Assembly (NCBI GenBank): GCA_035637315.1
Contig: DASPXK010000280.1
Location: 1 to 35,695 of the forward strand
DNA length: 35,695 nt
Source of the DNA: DASPXK01 sp035637315
GTDB lineage: Bacteria; Chloroflexota; UBA6077; JACCZL01
Reading direction: 5' to 3'
This document shows, in pieces, positions 23,997 to 30,954 of this stretch (position 1 is the first letter of the stretch; the number at the start of each line of letters is the position of its first letter). Under the pieces are notes generated by a model that worked only from the letters and a program-made list of their open reading frames with translations, searched no databases and was not told the origin of the DNA. The translations under genes were made by a program, and so were the position numbers.

Positions 23997-25145
23997 ATGC
24001 GCGTTACGGACGTCAAGACGTTTCTGGTCCATCCGGGGCGGGGCAAGAACTGGCTGTTCGTCAAGGTCGAGACAGACGAGGGGATCCACGGCTGGGGTGA
24101 GGCCTATACCCAGTCCGACCGCGATCGTGCGATCGAGGTGTTCGTACACGAGATGAAGCGTTACGTGGTGGGTCGCGACCCGTTCGCCATCAAGCACTTC
24201 ACGCATGTCATGTACACCGACTTCGCGGGCAAGCGGGGGGCGATGGAGTTCTACTCCGCCCTGAGCGGCATCGAGCAGGCCCTCTGGGACGTCCTCGGAA
24301 AGGCGCTCGGCCAGCCTGTCTATAACCTCCTGGGTGGGCCGTGTCGCGAGCGGATCAGGGTGTACGCCAACGGATGGTCGGAAGGTGAAAAGACGCCCGA
24401 GGGGCTGGCCCGGCGCGCCGAAGAGGTCGTGGCGATGGGCTTCAACGCGCTCAAGTGGGACCCGTTCCCCAACCCGTGGCGGACCCACATCAGCCTCGAA
24501 CAGGAGCGCATCGTGGTTGAGAGCGTTCGGCTGATGCGAGAGCGGCTGGGGTCCGACATCGATCTGCTGGTTGAGGCGCACCGCCGTCTGGCGCCCATGC
24601 ACGCCGTGCGCATAGCGCACCAGATCGCCGAGTACCGGCCGTTCTGGTACGAGGAGCCGGTCTCGGCCCAGAACCTGGATGCTCTGGCCGAGGTGCGCCG
24701 AGAGATCGACATCCCGGTCGTGACCGGCGAGGAGCTGTACACGAAATCGGATTTTCGTGAGGTTTTCGAGAAGCGCGCGGCCGACATCATCAATCCCGAC
24801 GTGTGCAACGTCGGCGGGATTCTCGAGCTGCGCGAGATCGCGGCGATGGCGGAGCCGTCATACGTGGCGGTCTCGCCCCACAATTACAACAGCACCACCA
24901 TCGGCCTCGCCGCGACCGTGCAGGCCTCGGCCGGCATGCCGAACTTCCTGATCACCGAGTACTTCGTCAACTTCGAGCCGATCGGCCGCCAGGTCGCCCG
25001 CGACCCATTGGTCCCCAAGGACGGCTACATCCGGCTTCCCACCACCCCGGGCCTGGGCGTCGAGCTCGACGAGGAAGCGATGTCAGCTCTGCCCTACCGG
25101 CCGTTCCCGGACCGGACGATCCGCCAGTACGGCGATGAAGCGTAG
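23997..25145 (+). CDS. Mandelate racemase / muconate lactonizing family dehydratase (enolase superfamily)
   Basis: 382 residues. Enolase-superfamily N-terminal cap (VKTFLVHPGRGKNWLFVKVE, GEAYTQSD) and TIM barrel: EFYSALSGIEQALWDVLGKALGQPVYNLLGG, the first metal ligand region LLVEAH, WYEEP, the third ligand TGEELYT and the SPHNYNST region with a catalytic His. The pattern fits acid-sugar dehydratases such as galactonate dehydratase; the exact sugar is uncertain. ATG 23997-23999 has GAGGTGA upstream, favouring it over an ATG 22 codons earlier inside the inverted-repeat element. It ends 6 bp before the convergent DUF5615 gene. Confidence 0.88.
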   Translation: MRVTDVKTFLVHPGRGKNWLFVKVETDEGIHGWGEAYTQSDRDRAIEVFVHEMKRYVVGRDPFAIKHFTHVMYTDFAGKRGAMEFYSALSGIEQALWDVLGKALGQPVYNLLGGPCRERIRVYANGWSEGEKTPEGLARRAEEVVAMGFNALKWDPFPNPWRTHISLEQERIVVESVRLMRERLGSDIDLLVEAHRRLAPMHAVRIAHQIAEYRPFWYEEPVSAQNLDALAEVRREIDIPVVTGEELYTKSDFREVFEKRAADIINPDVCNVGGILELREIAAMAEPSYVAVSPHNYNSTTIGLAATVQASAGMPNFLITEYFVNFEPIGRQVARDPLVPKDGYIRLPTTPGLGVELDEEAMSALPYRPFPDRTIRQYGDEA

Positions 25146-25151
25146 GCCTGC

Positions 25152-25472
25152 TCACCTGCGGCCTGTTCGTATCCTTTCACCTGGTCTCAGCCCTTCGAGC
25201 GCCTCGAGGACGTCAGGAACGAGCGGCCGGAGGGACTCGATCCGGTTGGTTGGCGCTTCCAAGGTGATCACGGCAAGTCGGGGCGCCACTCGTCCTTGGC
25301 GCTCCAACCGCTGGTCAACCGTCAGGAACACGTCGTACTCACGCGCTGCCAGATGAAGCAGCTCACTGTTCCTGAGCCCCGACCAGCCGGCTTGTGTTAC
25401 GGTGCGCGCGTCATGACCGACAAGTTCTTGCAACAGGCTGCGCGGCAGACATTCATCGAGGAGGATGCGCAC
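25152..25472 (-). CDS. DUF5615 PIN-like protein (putative toxin)
   Basis: 106 residues. MRILLDECLPRSLLQEL at the start and FLTVDQRLERQ in the middle supply the acidic residues of the PIN-like DUF5615 fold, thought to be an RNase toxin. GTG start at 25470-25472 lies inside the end of the DUF433 gene (20-bp overlap), the usual order of a DUF433-DUF5615 pair. Toxicity has not been shown for this copy. Confidence 0.82.
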   Translation of the reverse strand: MRILLDECLPRSLLQELVGHDARTVTQAGWSGLRNSELLHLAAREYDVFLTVDQRLERQGRVAPRLAVITLEAPTNRIESLRPLVPDVLEALEGLRPGERIRTGRR

Positions 25473-25668
25473 CAGCTACCAGCGCGTCATGCGCAAGTTC
25501 AAGGGCGGCGATCGCCTGCTCTCGGCTGACCGCCGGAAAGTCATTGAGAAAGTCGTCCAGGCCGTCCCCGGCTGCGAGATAGTCGATCAAGTTACGCACG
25601 GGCACGCGAGTGCCGGCGAACACCGGGACGCCGCTGAGGATCTCTGGGTCACTGTGAACAACAGGCAT
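25453..25668 (-). CDS. DUF433 protein (putative antitoxin)
   Basis: 71 residues. SDPEILSGVPVFAGTRVPVRNLIDYLAAGD is the signature of DUF433, a short winged-helix DNA-binding family that regulates its own promoter and is paired with PIN-like toxins; SREQAIAALELAHDAL is its usual ending helix. ATG 25666-25668 (MPVVHSDPEIL) is chosen; a GTG four codons upstream is possible. It overlaps the toxin gene by 20 bp, indicating coupled translation. Confidence 0.85.
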   Translation of the reverse strand: MPVVHSDPEILSGVPVFAGTRVPVRNLIDYLAAGDGLDDFLNDFPAVSREQAIAALELAHDALVAGAHPPR

Positions 25669-25798
25669 CTTGATTCTCACTTGGGAACTCCATGAGGTCG
25701 CTGCTTCAGTGTAGCGCGACGCCTATTGGCATGTCGTGCCCCGAACGACCCCGCCACCAGTATACCGACGAACCTCTGGGGCTCTCGCATCGGGTGGC

Positions 25799-26806
25799 CT
25801 ACGACTCTCTGGCAGGGGCTGGCTCAGCCGGAGCCGCTCGCGATTCCAATGCGCCACCGGACGCGTGACTTTGGACTTTGGACTTTGGACTTTGGACTCG
25901 GGCGAGCAGGGTTCCCCAGATGCCCTGGCGGAAGCTCAGCACGATCACCGCGAAGATCGCCCCGGTCACTACGCCCCAGGCGTCCGTGAACGTCGAAAGC
26001 CAGTCGCGCAGGAGCAGGAAGACCGCCGCCCCCAGGATGCTGCCCCAGAGCGTCCCGATGCCGCCTAGGATGGTCATGACGACCGCCGTGCCAGACGTCG
26101 ACCAATGCACGAGCTCTAAGGCGGCGAAGCCATGGCCGAGGGCGTACAGGCCTCCGGCCAGTCCGGCCAGGAACGCTGACAGAACAAACGCCAGCAGCTT
26201 GTATCGCCCGGTCGGGTAGCCCAGCGCCTGTGCCCGCGCTTCGTTGTCGCGAATGGCCACCAGTACGTGCCCGAACGGCGAATGCACGATCCGGTAGGCC
26301 AGCCAGTAGCCGAACAGAACCAGCGGGAGCGCAGCGTAGTAGAAGGCCATTGCGTCGTGGATGGCCGAGCCGAGAAGGGTCCGCGGGACGCCCTGCAGGC
26401 CGTTTTCGCCCCCGGTGATCGGGCGCGCTTCGTTGACCACATAGAAGACCATCTGGGCGAAGGCCAGCGTGACCATGGCAAAGTAGATCCCCTTGCTGCG
26501 GATCGCGAGATATCCGGTCGGCAAGGCCAGGAGCGCCGCGGCGCAGGCGCCGATGAGGCCGGCGAGGGGGTAGTCGAAGGCGGCCGACTTGGCGAGGTAG
26601 CCGGCCGTGTAGCCGCTGAAGCCCCAGAACATGGCGTGGCCGAAGGACAGCAGGCCGACAAAGCCCAGCAGCAGGTCGACCGATATAGCGAATAGCCCCC
26701 AGAGCAGGATGTCCAACGCGAGGACCGGGTAGATCAGGCGCGGCAGGGCGAGCACTAGGATCAGACCGATGCCGTAACCGGCCAGACGCAACGGCCGATC
26801 CTTCAT
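25799..26806 (-). CDS. livM: Branched-chain amino acid-type ABC permease LivM
   Basis: 335 residues, about ten transmembrane helices. LivM features: GHAMFWGFSGYTAGYLAK, TGYLAIRSKGIYFAMVTLAFAQM and GGENGLQGVPR; GGIGTLWGSILGAAVFLLL is the cytosolic loop that contacts the ATPases. The membrane domain ends near RQGIWGTLLA. The last 30 or so residues (VQSPKSKVQS then ASGGALES...) are atypical: a GACTTTG heptamer array at 25867-25900 encodes their start. The ATG overlaps the livH stop (ATGA). Last gene of the importer operon. Confidence 0.9.
   Translation of the reverse strand: MKDRPLRLAGYGIGLILVLALPRLIYPVLALDILLWGLFAISVDLLLGFVGLLSFGHAMFWGFSGYTAGYLAKSAAFDYPLAGLIGACAAALLALPTGYLAIRSKGIYFAMVTLAFAQMVFYVVNEARPITGGENGLQGVPRTLLGSAIHDAMAFYYAALPLVLFGYWLAYRIVHSPFGHVLVAIRDNEARAQALGYPTGRYKLLAFVLSAFLAGLAGGLYALGHGFAALELVHWSTSGTAVVMTILGGIGTLWGSILGAAVFLLLRDWLSTFTDAWGVVTGAIFAVIVLSFRQGIWGTLLARVQSPKSKVQSHASGGALESRAAPAEPAPARES
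25867..25900. repeat. GACTTTG heptamer array inside the end of livM
   Basis: Four perfect GACTTTG units (25867-25894) and a partial fifth. Read on the minus strand in the livM frame they encode VQSPKSKVQS, extending the protein beyond its membrane domain; three heptamers equal seven codons, so the array stays open in frame. Confidence 0.85.
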
Positions 26807-27678
26807 GCTGCCTCAGCGCTGCCGAACAGGCCGGCCGGGCGAACCAGCAACACCACGGCCATCAGAACGAACACGAGCGTGTTGGCTAGCGGCGGGACGA
26901 TGGCCAGTCCGATCCCGAACACGACACCGACCAGAAGGCCAGCGACGATCGCGCCGACGATCGACCCGAGTCCGCCGATGACCACGACCGCGAAGACGGT
27001 GATGATCAGCTCGGCGCCCATCAACGGGTAGACGCTCTGCATCGGGGCCGCCAGCACCCCACCGAGCGCCGCAAGGGCGACGCCAAAGCCGAATACGGGT
27101 GTGACCCACCGATCGATGTCGACGCCTAGCGCACGGGTCAAGTCCGGTTTCTCGGTCGCCGCGCGGACGATCATGCCCAGCCGCGTCCGTTCGATCACGT
27201 ACCAGACCGCCACGCAGACCCCAATCGCCAGGAGCATGGCGAACAATCGGTAGTTCGGATAGAAGAACAGGCCCAGGTTCGTGGCGCCGGCGAGTTCGCG
27301 CGGCGGGGCGTACGGCTGACCCTGCATGCCGTAGCGAAGGCGCACCGCGTCCTGGAGGATGAGCGTGATACCGAAGGTCAGCAAGAAATTGTAGAGCGGG
27401 TCGAATTGATAGAGGCGGCGGATAACGACTCGCTCCAGGAGCATGCCGAGTAACGCGACACCCAGCGGCGCGAGAATGAGGGCCGGCCAGAAGGGGAGCC
27501 CCGCGTTCTGGAAGAGGATGTAGGCCCCGAACGCGCCCAGCATGAAAAAGGCGCCGTGAGCGAAGTTCACCACCCGCAGGACGCCGAAGATTATCGCCAA
27601 GCCGAGCGACAGCAAGGCGTAGAACGTGCCTTGGACCAGGCCGTTGAAGATCTGCGGTAGGAGCGTTACGGGGTCCAT
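26803..27678 (-). CDS. livH: Branched-chain amino acid-type ABC permease LivH
   Basis: 291 residues with about eight transmembrane helices. LivH features: FNGLVQGTFYALLSLGLAI, FGVLRVVNFAHGAFFMLGAF at the N-terminus and GGLGSIVGAIVAGLLVGV near the C-terminus. With LivM it forms the membrane channel of a HAAT-type importer. ATG 27676-27678 is immediately followed upstream by a GTCAGGG heptamer array that occupies the spacer to the binding-protein gene. Confidence 0.92.
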   Translation of the reverse strand: MDPVTLLPQIFNGLVQGTFYALLSLGLAIIFGVLRVVNFAHGAFFMLGAFGAYILFQNAGLPFWPALILAPLGVALLGMLLERVVIRRLYQFDPLYNFLLTFGITLILQDAVRLRYGMQGQPYAPPRELAGATNLGLFFYPNYRLFAMLLAIGVCVAVWYVIERTRLGMIVRAATEKPDLTRALGVDIDRWVTPVFGFGVALAALGGVLAAPMQSVYPLMGAELIITVFAVVVIGGLGSIVGAIVAGLLVGVVFGIGLAIVPPLANTLVFVLMAVVLLVRPAGLFGSAEAA

Positions 27679-27680
27679 TC

Positions 27681-27722
27681 GTCAGGGGTCAGGGGTCAGG
27701 GGTCAGAGGTCAGGGGTCAGGA
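27681..27722. repeat. GTCAGGG heptamer array
   Basis: Six 7-bp units from 27681 to 27722: GTCAGGG three times, GTCAGAG, GTCAGGG, GTCAGGA. It lies 3 bp upstream of the livH ATG, where its ribosome-binding site should be, followed by a C/T-rich run to 27770. It must affect or replace the livH translation signal. Confidence 0.85.
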
Positions 27723-27765
27723 GTGGCGTAATCGCCCCTTTCCCCCTTCCCCTTTCCCCCTCCCG

Positions 27766-29151
27766 TTACTGCATATTGCAGCCGGCCGACCTGGCCTCCG
27801 AGATGGGCCGGAAGGCCTTGTCAGCTGGGATGGTGCTGAGGATCTTCGAGTAGTCCCAGGGCTCCTTCACCTCGCTCTGGGGCTTGACCTCGGCGAGATA
27901 GGCGTCGTGGACCACGCGGTGGTCTTCGGCTCGGATCAGGCCGTTGTGGAGGAAGAAGTCGTCGATCTTCTGGCCCTCGAGCGCCTTGGCGACCGCGTCA
28001 GCGTCGTCGGTCCCGGCTCGCCTGACCGCCTCGAGGTACTGGGTCGCGGCCGAGTAGTTCCCGGCGTGGGAGAATGTGGGCCGGCTGTCGCCGCCGACGA
28101 GCTTGCGGTACTTGTCGGCCCACTCACGCGCCTTGTCGTCGAGCGTCCAGATCCAGGGCGTGGTATAGAGCGTACCGGCGAACGCGTCGGGCCCGAGGGC
28201 GTGAATATCCGTATCGAAGAGCAGCCCGATCGCCAGCTTGATGCCCTGGTCCTTCAGCCTGAACTCGTTGTACTGCTTGACCACGTTCACCAACTCGCCG
28301 CCGGCGTTCATCGTGCCCAGGACATCAGGCTTCAGCGACGGGGCCTTCAACAAGAACGACGAGAAGTCGTTGCCCGGGTTCGGGAAGGGGGTGCCATCGC
28401 TGGCCACGATCTCGCCGCCGGCCGCCTTGATGGCCGCCTGGAATGAGCGGTCCATGTCCTGGCCGTAGGCGTAGTTCGGGTAGACGATGTACCACTTCTT
28501 GCTGCCGCTCTTCGTCACCTCGGTGCCGGTCCCGTTGGCCAGCATCCAGGTGTCGTAGGTGTAGTGGAAGGTGTACTTGTTGCACTGCGGCCCGGTCAGC
28601 TCCGTCGTGGCCGCCGTAACGTTGATGTAGAGCCTCTTCTTCTCCTTGGCGACGCCGGCGATGGCCAGCGCGGCCGAGGAAGTCGGCACGTCCAGGATCA
28701 CGTCGACCGAGTTGCGGTCGTAGAACTCCTGGGCCTTCGAGTTGGCCAGGTCGGGCTTGTTCTGGTGGTCGGCGCTGATCACCTCGATCGGGCCGCCGAT
28801 CGAGCCCTTGCCGTATTTCGCCTCGAAGTCGTCGATAGCCATCTGAACGGCTTTGACGGCGTTCTGGCCACTCAGGTCGGCGTAGACGCCGGACATGTCG
28901 TTGATCACGCCGAAGACGATCTTGCCGTCGCTCAGCCTGGCCGGGCCAGTCTTGGGCGCCTCGCCGGCCGGCTTCGGACTGGCCGCGGGCGACGCACCCG
29001 GTGAGGCCGCCGGTGAGGCGGCGGGGCTAGCGACGGGCGCGGCGGGCTTCGGCGGCTCGGTCGGTTTGGCCGCCGGTGGGGCCGGGCTAGGGGCGCACGC
29101 GGCCAACAAGAATATGCTGACCGCCGCCAGGCGGATCCACAGTAGGCGCAT
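27766..29151 (-). CDS. ABC transporter substrate-binding lipoprotein (branched-chain amino acid type)
   Basis: 461 residues. Lipoprotein signal with lipobox LLAAC (MRLLWIRLAAVSIFLLAAC), an Ala/Ser/Pro linker with ASPAASPAASPGASP repeats (about 28-65), then a Peripla_BP_6 type I binding fold: IVFGVINDMSGVYADLSGQN, AVQMAIDDFEAKYG and KKWYIVYPNYAYGQDMDRSF. It captures the substrate outside the membrane; amino acids, amides or aromatic acids are possible. ATG 29149-29151 is preceded by GGAGG; a start nine codons upstream is unlikely. It follows livF by 46 bp containing a palindrome. Confidence 0.92.
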   Translation of the reverse strand: MRLLWIRLAAVSIFLLAACAPSPAPPAAKPTEPPKPAAPVASPAASPAASPGASPAASPKPAGEAPKTGPARLSDGKIVFGVINDMSGVYADLSGQNAVKAVQMAIDDFEAKYGKGSIGGPIEVISADHQNKPDLANSKAQEFYDRNSVDVILDVPTSSAALAIAGVAKEKKRLYINVTAATTELTGPQCNKYTFHYTYDTWMLANGTGTEVTKSGSKKWYIVYPNYAYGQDMDRSFQAAIKAAGGEIVASDGTPFPNPGNDFSSFLLKAPSLKPDVLGTMNAGGELVNVVKQYNEFRLKDQGIKLAIGLLFDTDIHALGPDAFAGTLYTTPWIWTLDDKAREWADKYRKLVGGDSRPTFSHAGNYSAATQYLEAVRRAGTDDADAVAKALEGQKIDDFFLHNGLIRAEDHRVVHDAYLAEVKPQSEVKEPWDYSKILSTIPADKAFRPISEARSAGCNMQ

Positions 29152-29170
29152 TCGCGTACCTCCAGTGTGT

Positions 29171-29194
29171 AGGGGCACCGCATGCCGTGCCCCT
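29171..29194. repeat. GGGGCAC/GTGCCCC palindrome between livF and the binding-protein gene
   Basis: AGGGGCAC (29171-29178) and GTGCCCCT (29187-29194) with an inner GCATGC form a near-perfect 24-bp dyad. It lies inside the operon, so it cannot be a full terminator; it may protect or trim the transcript or be a dispersed REP-like repeat (compare 13756-13779). Confidence 0.65.
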
Positions 29195-29197
29195 CAG

Positions 29198-29890
29198 TTA
29201 GACGCCAAGGTGTGTGAGTAGCTCGCGTTCGCGCGCTTTCACCTCCTCGTTGGTGAGGCTCTCGACGATTCGGCCCTGGGCCAGCAAATAATGCCGCTCA
29301 GCCACTCGAGCGGCAAAGCGGAGATTCTGCTCGATTAGCAGAACGGTCGCCCCGTTCCGCTTCGCCTCGTCGATGATCGTCGCGATTTGCTGGACCAGGA
29401 TTGGCGCCAGACCTTCGGTCGGCTCGTCCATCAACAGGAGCCGCGCGCCCATCCGAAGCACCCGTGCGATGGCCAGCATCTGCTGCTCGCCGCCGGAGAG
29501 CGTCGTGCCCTTGCTCCGCCGCCGCTCCTTGAGGAGTGGGAACATCTCGTAGATTCGGTCGACGCTCCAGCCCTCGGGTCCGACCGCGGGGGGCAGGAGC
29601 AGGTTCTCCTCCACCGACAGTGACGCATAGATCCCGCGGTCGTCTGGCACGTAGCCTAGCCCGAGCCGGGTGCGGCGGTCCGGCGAGAGTCCGCCGATCT
29701 CCTTGCCGTCCAACGTGATCCGGCCGCTGGCCTGCCGGTGCAGGCCCATCAGGCAGCGCAGCGCGGTCGTCTTGCCTGCCCCGTTCCGACCGACGAGGGT
29801 GACCACTTGGCCCTGCTCGACGTCCAGGTCGATTCCCCGCAGCACCTGGGCCTCGCCGTACCAGGCCGAGAGTCCCTTCACGCTAAGCAC
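29198..29890 (-). CDS. livF: ABC transporter ATP-binding protein LivF
   Basis: 230 residues, normal for LivF. Walker A GRNGAGKTT, Q-loop region, signature LSGGEQQMLAIARVL, Walker B LLLMDEPTEGLAP, and the typical LLIEQNLRFA segment. It powers import together with LivG. GTG 29888-29890 (VLSVKGLSAWYGE) is chosen; a longer reading to 29953 would be encoded by a heptamer repeat. Follows livG by 101 bp. Confidence 0.93.
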   Translation of the reverse strand: MLSVKGLSAWYGEAQVLRGIDLDVEQGQVVTLVGRNGAGKTTALRCLMGLHRQASGRITLDGKEIGGLSPDRRTRLGLGYVPDDRGIYASLSVEENLLLPPAVGPEGWSVDRIYEMFPLLKERRRSKGTTLSGGEQQMLAIARVLRMGARLLLMDEPTEGLAPILVQQIATIIDEAKRNGATVLLIEQNLRFAARVAERHYLLAQGRIVESLTNEEVKARERELLTHLGV

Positions 29891-29905
29891 CGGCCGTCTC
29901 CGGAT

Positions 29906-30002
29906 GAATTGAGCATTGAGGATTGAGAATTGAGAGAAGTTGGCACCTCGCATTTCTCATTGCTCGGGCCTCATTCCTCATTCCTCGTTCCTCATGCCTC
30001 GT
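29906..30002. repeat. Paired inverted heptamer arrays between livG and livF
   Basis: Four units ending ATTGA (29906-29933: GAATTGA, GCATTGA, GGATTGA, GAATTGA), then from 29947 to 30002 eight 7-bp units such as TTCTCAT, GCCTCAT, TCCTCAT and TCCTCGT. The second set is roughly the reverse complement of the first (ATTGAGG against CCTCATT), so a hairpin can form. The right-hand array runs into livG and supplies its last two codons and stop. Confidence 0.75.
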
Positions 30003-30738
30003 CCGGCGCGCCGAGGTAGGCTTCTATGACGCGCGGGTCCTGGCGCACCGTCTGGTAGGGCCCCTCGGCCAGGACCCGGCCGCGCTGCATGACGGTTACC
30101 TGGTCGGCCAGTTCGGCTACGACGCCCATGTTGTGCTCCACCAGCACCACGGTACGGCCGTCGCGGACGCGCCGGATGAGCGCGATGATCCGATCCAGGT
30201 CCTCGAAGCTCATGCCGGCGGTCGGCTCGTCGAGCAGGAGCAGCGTCGGTGAGAGGGCCAGCACCAGCGCCAGCTCGAGGGCCCGCTTCTGGCCGTATGG
30301 CAGACTGTGCACCTCGCGTTCGGCCAGCTCGGCCAACCCGACCTGTGTCAGCACGTCGAGAGCGTGCTGCCGGAAGCGGCCGAGGACTCGTTCGGGTGCC
30401 CAGAAGCGGTAGCCCAGGCCGGTCGCCGACAGCAGGGCCAGGGCCGCATGCTCGAGCACCGTCAGCCGCTCGAAGAGGCTGGTGATCTGGAACGAGCGGG
30501 CGATGCCGCGGCGGGCGATCTGCTCAGGTGGCAGCCCGGTCACCTCCTGGCCCTGGAAGTTGATTCGCCCGGCGCTCGGCTGCAGGAAGCCCGTCAGCAT
30601 GTTGAAGAGGGTCGTCTTTCCGGCCCCGTTCGGGCCGACCAGGGCATGGATCGCTCCCTCCTCCACGCTCAGGCTGACGCGGTCAACCGCGCGGAAGCCC
30701 CGAAAGTCCTTGGTCAAGCCTTCGGTCTCGAGGATCAA
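29992..30738 (-). CDS. livG: ABC transporter ATP-binding protein LivG
   Basis: 248 residues. Walker A GPNGAGKTT, signature in LPYGQKRALELALVLA, Walker B LLLLDEPTAGM, and VVLVEHNMGVVAELADQV, the LivG pattern. A TTG start at 30736-30738 (LILETEGLTKDFRGF) is chosen, because the open frame above it is coded by the AGTAGGG heptamer array. First gene of the five-gene importer operon. Confidence 0.9.
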   Translation of the reverse strand: MILETEGLTKDFRGFRAVDRVSLSVEEGAIHALVGPNGAGKTTLFNMLTGFLQPSAGRINFQGQEVTGLPPEQIARRGIARSFQITSLFERLTVLEHAALALLSATGLGYRFWAPERVLGRFRQHALDVLTQVGLAELAEREVHSLPYGQKRALELALVLALSPTLLLLDEPTAGMSFEDLDRIIALIRRVRDGRTVVLVEHNMGVVAELADQVTVMQRGRVLAEGPYQTVRQDPRVIEAYLGAPDEA

Positions 30739-30747
30739 TGCGTGCCC

Positions 30748-30782
30748 AGTAGCGAGTAGGGAGTAGGGAGTAGGGAGTAATG
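30748..30782. repeat. AGTAGGG heptamer array
   Basis: AGTAGCG, three AGTAGGG units and AGTAATG, a 35-bp tract with perfect 7-bp phase, directly upstream of the livG start and therefore in its leader or promoter. No inverted partner is close by. Confidence 0.85.
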
Positions 30783-30937
30783 TATCCGCGCGCGCTAAGC
30801 CCTCGCCACTCGCGCGCCCCGAAGTCCCTGAACTCGACATCTCGATCCGACGCGCGCGGGCGTGTTGCGACTGGCAGTGCGGGACGCGGACGCCCTTCAG
30901 TACCGCGACCGTCAGGGAGCGGATTCAGAGCCTCTCG

Positions 30938-30943
30938 TATAAT
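30938..30943 (+). promoter_or_regulatory. -10 box just upstream of the glycosyltransferase start
   Basis: Perfect TATAAT ending 11 bases before the ATG at 30955, so the transcript should have a leader of only about 4-5 nt. No clear -35. The 216-bp spacer from livG otherwise contains only the AGTAGGG array. Confidence 0.5.
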
Positions 30944-30954
30944 CGGCCACGCGC

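Noticed and set aside
30739..30840. A 34-codon extension of livG.
   Set aside because: The extension is encoded largely by the AGTAGGG heptamer array and precedes the conserved start of the ATPase domain.
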